NCBI GenBank assembly: GCA_937952995.1
Contig: CALFYB010000070.1
Coordinates: 1 to 9,204 of the forward strand
Direction of reading: 5' to 3'
DNA from: an uncultured Caulobacteraceae bacterium
GTDB lineage: Bacteria > Pseudomonadota > Alphaproteobacteria > Caulobacterales > Caulobacteraceae
DNA length: 9,204 bases
Shown here in pieces: positions 7,079 to 9,204 of the stretch. Both the position numbers and the translations under genes were made by a program. Within the stretch, counting starts at the first letter, position 1; every line of letters begins with the position of its first letter. The notes under the pieces are model-generated. The model was not told the DNA's origin. It saw only the letters and a program-made list of their open reading frames with translations, and did no database searches.

Positions 7079-7113
7079 AAGCGCCACCGGTTCGACAGAG
7101 CCGGTGGCGTTTT
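7079..7113 (+). terminator. Rho-independent terminator of nrdA
   Basis: CGCCACCGG (7082-7090) pairs perfectly with CCGGTGGCG (7101-7109) around a 10-nt loop. Pairing extends outward through a G-U pair and two A-U pairs, and the 3' side runs into TTTT at 7110-7113. It starts 37 bp after the nrdA stop and should separate nrdA transcription from the downstream genes. Confidence 0.9.
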
Positions 7114-7256
7114 GATGATGCTCAGACATTCTTTAGGAAAACCAAATAGACTGTGCTCGACCGATGGGTTGGTCAGTTTCGGACTTGTCACAGGCGTGAG
7201 TCCTGTGTTTGGCTTCGAAGGCCCTATTTTGGGTTTGGGATTGGCGAGGACGGTCC

Positions 7257-8270
7257 ATGCGGCCCTTGGTCTGGGTGATTGCAGGAATGGGGTGCGCGCT
7301 TGTCGCCGCGCCCTTTGCCGCGTCCGCTCGGCCCCAGCCCGCTGCGTCTAAGGCTCCGGTGTCGACTAGAGCGCTGGAGCAGTCCTTCCTGATGATGGAT
7401 ATGGCCCGCCCGACCTTCACGGTGCCGGTTCCAGGCTTTCAACGCGCAACCCTTGATGATTTTACGTTCACCCCAAGCTTTTGGGGGGAAGATCATTCTT
7501 TGCGCGCGATTGGTGGTCCGTTCGAAATGCCTGCCTATCGGGGCACACCCTTAGACCCGGTCCGCCTCGTGCCTAACGCGAAGGTGAGTGGCGAGGGGTT
7601 GATGGTTTGGCGCACCGGCGAGGTGCTTCTGGACTCGTCCAAGGGCCGCTCAAAGGGCGCAGTCGATTCGCTGCGTATGACCATCGGGGCTGTGGCGCGC
7701 TTACCCGCCGGTCTGGCGATGGGCCGAGACCTTGAGGCTGGCGAGCTGGACCCCAAGACCTTCGACCTTTCCTATACGCGCGGTTGGCCGTCGGCCTTGA
7801 CCCTGAAGGCTGGAGACTATGATCTGGATGTGTCGCCCCATGCGGGTCTGGGCATGTCCAATGCCGGTGGTTCTGCTGAGGCAGGGGCCATGGTCCGGTT
7901 CGGCTCTAATCTCGACACTGACATTGTCCAACGGTTCGCCTCTGGCCTTGGCATCCACGCCGTGGATGGCGCGCGCTATGGTGATCAAGGGCGCTGGTAT
8001 CTGTTTGCGGCCGCTAGCGGGCGAGCCGTAGGCCTGAACATGACCCGTGACAGCCAAACCGGCGATCTGCGGCGTAGCGGATGGTCTATCGATCCCTCTG
8101 CGGCCATCATTGGTGACAGCCAAGCCGGATTGGGTTGGCGTAAGGGTTCCATGCAGGCCTCACTCGGTTACCTGCACCGTGAGGTGAAGAACGAGTTTGG
8201 CGTCCGCGGCGCGGGCATGGGCGGCGATTCCATGGTCGCCTTCTCGATGTCGATCCATCCCCGTCCCTAA
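7257..8270 (+). CDS. LpxR/DUF2219-like outer-membrane beta-barrel protein
   Basis: A 337-aa exported protein. Residues 1-24 form a signal peptide (hydrophobic 4-22, cleavage after AASA). The second half resembles the lipid A 3'-O-deacylase LpxR family (DUF2219): SPHAGLGMSNAGGSAEAGAMVRFG at 193-216, here in two adjoining blocks, then WYLFAAASGRAVGLNMTRD at 247-265, then alternating strands ending in MVAFSMSIHPRP, like a final barrel strand. The N-terminal part (about 60-120) lacks the Asn-Asp and T-D-x-x-Y-T-N-G type motifs that carry LpxR catalytic residues, and a loop histidine is not obvious, so lipid A deacylase activity is unlikely or unproven. The ATG at 7257 is chosen because GAGGA at 7246-7250 sits 6 nt upstream; an in-frame earlier start at 7209 would spoil the signal peptide. 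It sits alone between nrdA and nrdB with no functional link visible. Family call is from remembered patterns, hence moderate. Confidence 0.55.
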   Translation: MRPLVWVIAGMGCALVAAPFAASARPQPAASKAPVSTRALEQSFLMMDMARPTFTVPVPGFQRATLDDFTFTPSFWGEDHSLRAIGGPFEMPAYRGTPLDPVRLVPNAKVSGEGLMVWRTGEVLLDSSKGRSKGAVDSLRMTIGAVARLPAGLAMGRDLEAGELDPKTFDLSYTRGWPSALTLKAGDYDLDVSPHAGLGMSNAGGSAEAGAMVRFGSNLDTDIVQRFASGLGIHAVDGARYGDQGRWYLFAAASGRAVGLNMTRDSQTGDLRRSGWSIDPSAAIIGDSQAGLGWRKGSMQASLGYLHREVKNEFGVRGAGMGGDSMVAFSMSIHPRP

Positions 8271-8325
8271 GCCTGTCATTTTGAGGCTGTGAAGGCCTAA
8301 TTTTCTGATCGGCTGACCGGTGCTG

Positions 8326-8340
8326 TTAAGGTTCTGTTAT
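8326..8340 (+). promoter_or_regulatory. near-consensus CtrA box overlapping a DnaA box
   Basis: TTAAGGTTCTGTTAT is TTAA-N7-TTAT, one base from the CtrA consensus TTAA-N7-TTAA. Its right half-site is also the first four bases of the DnaA box at 8337-8345, so the two proteins could not easily bind together. Single-mismatch CtrA boxes occur by chance, so this is tentative. Confidence 0.3.
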
Positions 8341-8345
8341 CCACA
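8337..8345 (+). promoter_or_regulatory. perfect DnaA box upstream of nrdB
   Basis: TTATCCACA is the strict 9-bp DnaA recognition sequence. It lies 121 bp before the nrdB ATG and 3 bp from the first NrdR-like box. DnaA acts as a transcription factor for some cell-cycle and RNR genes in bacteria. No second perfect box is visible nearby, so this is not a replication origin. Confidence 0.6.
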
Positions 8346-8348
8346 GAG

Positions 8349-8395
8349 CTTCAACATCTTGTGGGCGGATCGCGATCGGGCCCTAGATAGAGCGT
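8349..8395. promoter_or_regulatory. tandem NrdR-box-like sites upstream of nrdB
   Basis: Box 1 (8349-8364) is CTTCAACATCTTGTGG, keeping the conserved C4, central AT, G13 and the TGTGG-like right end. Box 2 (8380-8395) is GCCCTAGATAGAGCGT, keeping C4-T-A, central AT and A-G13. Each departs from the acaCwAtATaTwGtgt consensus at a few positions, but the gap is 15 bp and the centres are 31 bp apart, identical to the nrdA pair. A weak promoter, TTGTGGG (8360-8366) with CCTAGATA (8382-8389), overlaps both boxes, which would suit repression. Confidence 0.58.
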
Positions 8396-8466
8396 GTAGC
8401 TCTGCTAACGTTACCTGTGGCTTGGTTTCGCTATCGATTCGCTGATTTGCATTTGGGACTAACCTG

Positions 8467-9204
8467 ATGACCGTTCAATCTTCGCTTATCCGTCCTGGGC
8501 TGATCACGCGTCCGGGTCTGTTGACCCCATCGGCGGCCTATAAGCCGTTCCGTTATCCATGGGCCTATGACTTCTGGAAGCGTCAGCAGCAGGTCCACTG
8601 GATGCCCGAAGAGGTGCCGTTGGGCGAAGACTGTAAGGATTGGGCGACCAAGCTCAATGACGGTGAGCGCAACCTGCTGACCCAGATCTTCCGCTTCTTT
8701 ACCCAGTCGGATATCGAAGTCGCCGACAACTATATGGAACGCTACAGCACGGTGTTTAAACCCACCGAAGTGAAGATGATGCTGTCGTCCTTTGCCAATA
8801 TGGAGACCATCCATATTGCTGCCTACGCCCTGCTGCTCGAAACCATCGGCATGCCAGAGAGCGAGTTCGGGGCCTTCCTCGAATATGAGGCCATGAAGGC
8901 CAAGCACGACTATATGGGCCAGTTCGGCGTCGGCTCAGATGCCGATATTGCCCGGACCCTAGCCATGTTCGGCGGCTTTACCGAGGGGCTACAGCTGTTC
9001 GCGTCCTTCGCCATGCTGATGAACTTCCCGCGCTTCAACAAGATGAAGGGCATGGGTCAGATCGTGTCCTGGTCGGTGCGCGACGAGAGCCTGCACTGCG
9101 AAGGTATCGTCCAGCTCTATCACGCCTTCAATGCCGAGACCGGCGTGGTCACCAAGGCCGTGGCCGACGACATCGTCGACTGCTGCAAGCATGTGGTGGG
9201 TCTG
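8467..9204 (+). CDS. nrdB: ribonucleoside-diphosphate reductase class I, beta subunit (NrdB), 3'-truncated
   Basis: Houses the diiron site and stable tyrosyl radical that starts catalysis in NrdA. The window contains the first 246 codons of an open frame that runs off the right edge; the family is usually about 320-380 aa. All metal ligands are present with family spacing: Asp82, Glu113 and His116 (METIH), Glu173, Glu207 and His210 (RDESLH). The radical tyrosine is Tyr120, four residues after His116 as in E. coli (His118/Tyr122), so this is a conventional tyrosyl-radical subunit rather than a Phe-substituted type. Protein sequence enters the ferritin-like core by about residue 30 and there is no N-terminal ATP-cone. 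The ATG at 8467 has GGGA at 8455-8458 as a weak ribosome-binding site. It is preceded by DnaA, CtrA-like and NrdR-like sites and a GATTC at 8436, and is separated from nrdA by the LpxR-like gene. Confidence 0.95.
   Translation, partial: MTVQSSLIRPGLITRPGLLTPSAAYKPFRYPWAYDFWKRQQQVHWMPEEVPLGEDCKDWATKLNDGERNLLTQIFRFFTQSDIEVADNYMERYSTVFKPTEVKMMLSSFANMETIHIAAYALLLETIGMPESEFGAFLEYEAMKAKHDYMGQFGVGSDADIARTLAMFGGFTEGLQLFASFAMLMNFPRFNKMKGMGQIVSWSVRDESLHCEGIVQLYHAFNAETGVVTKAVADDIVDCCKHVVGL

Noticed and set aside
5287..7191. 634-codon open frame antisense to nrdA
   Set aside because: The plus strand encodes an unmistakable NrdA with all catalytic residues. The antisense frame has no recognisable family pattern and is an artefact of strong third-position G/C bias.
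7189..7207. CACAGG/CCTGTG inverted repeat upstream of the barrel gene
   Set aside because: A 6-bp stem with a 7-nt loop in G+C-rich DNA is expected by chance; it has no neighbouring sites that add meaning, apart from one GAGTC in the loop.
8337..8345. Replication origin suggested by the DnaA box
   Set aside because: Only one perfect box, no A+T-rich unwinding region and no further box cluster nearby; a promoter role is simpler.
8431..8907. 158-codon antisense frame over the start of nrdB
   Set aside because: Overlaps the NrdB reading frame, which has all metal ligands; no ribosome-binding site or family signal on the minus strand.

Overview
The window looks like chromosomal housekeeping DNA from an alphaproteobacterium, most likely of the Caulobacterales (Caulobacter, Asticcacaulis or a relative). 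Base composition is roughly 60% G+C by eye. The taxonomic pointers are an intracellular PHA depolymerase, a ribonucleotide reductase (RNR) without an ATP-cone, and intergenic sites resembling those of the alphaproteobacterial cell-cycle circuit: a perfect TTAA-N7-TTAA CtrA box, clustered GANTC (CcrM methylation) sites, and a perfect TTATCCACA DnaA box. The genus is inference; the motifs themselves are read directly. No mobile element, tRNA, rRNA or CRISPR was seen.

Layout: (1) 75-1355 (+), intracellular polyhydroxyalkanoate depolymerase PhaZ. (2) 1438-2205 (+), YgjP/SprT-like zinc metallopeptidase. (3) 2215-4248 (-), bifunctional class A penicillin-binding protein, ending 9 bp from the metallopeptidase stop. 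(4) 4408-4803 (+), small unrecognised lipoprotein, divergent from the PBP. (5) 4804-5157, a regulatory region of about 350 bp. (6) 5158-7041 (+), NrdA, the RNR large subunit, followed by a clear Rho-independent terminator. (7) 7257-8270 (+), an LpxR/DUF2219-like outer-membrane barrel. (8) 8467 to the window edge (+), NrdB, the RNR radical-bearing subunit, cut off at the 3' end.

The coding content is conventional. The noteworthy part is the control of the two RNR genes. They are transcriptionally separate (terminator plus an unrelated gene between them), yet each is preceded by a pair of NrdR-box-like 16-mers with the same geometry: a 15-bp gap, 31 bp centre to centre. On top of this shared NrdR layer, nrdA carries a full CtrA box and four GANTC sites, while nrdB carries a perfect DnaA box that overlaps a near-consensus CtrA box and lies 3 bp from the first NrdR box. 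This suggests that dNTP supply is tied both to nucleotide sensing (NrdR) and to the replication cycle (CtrA/CcrM at nrdA, DnaA/CtrA at nrdB). Neither visible RNR subunit has an N-terminal ATP-cone, so the usual dATP activity brake on the enzyme appears absent, which would put more weight on transcriptional control. No wholly new system (defence, mobile or biosynthetic) was found.
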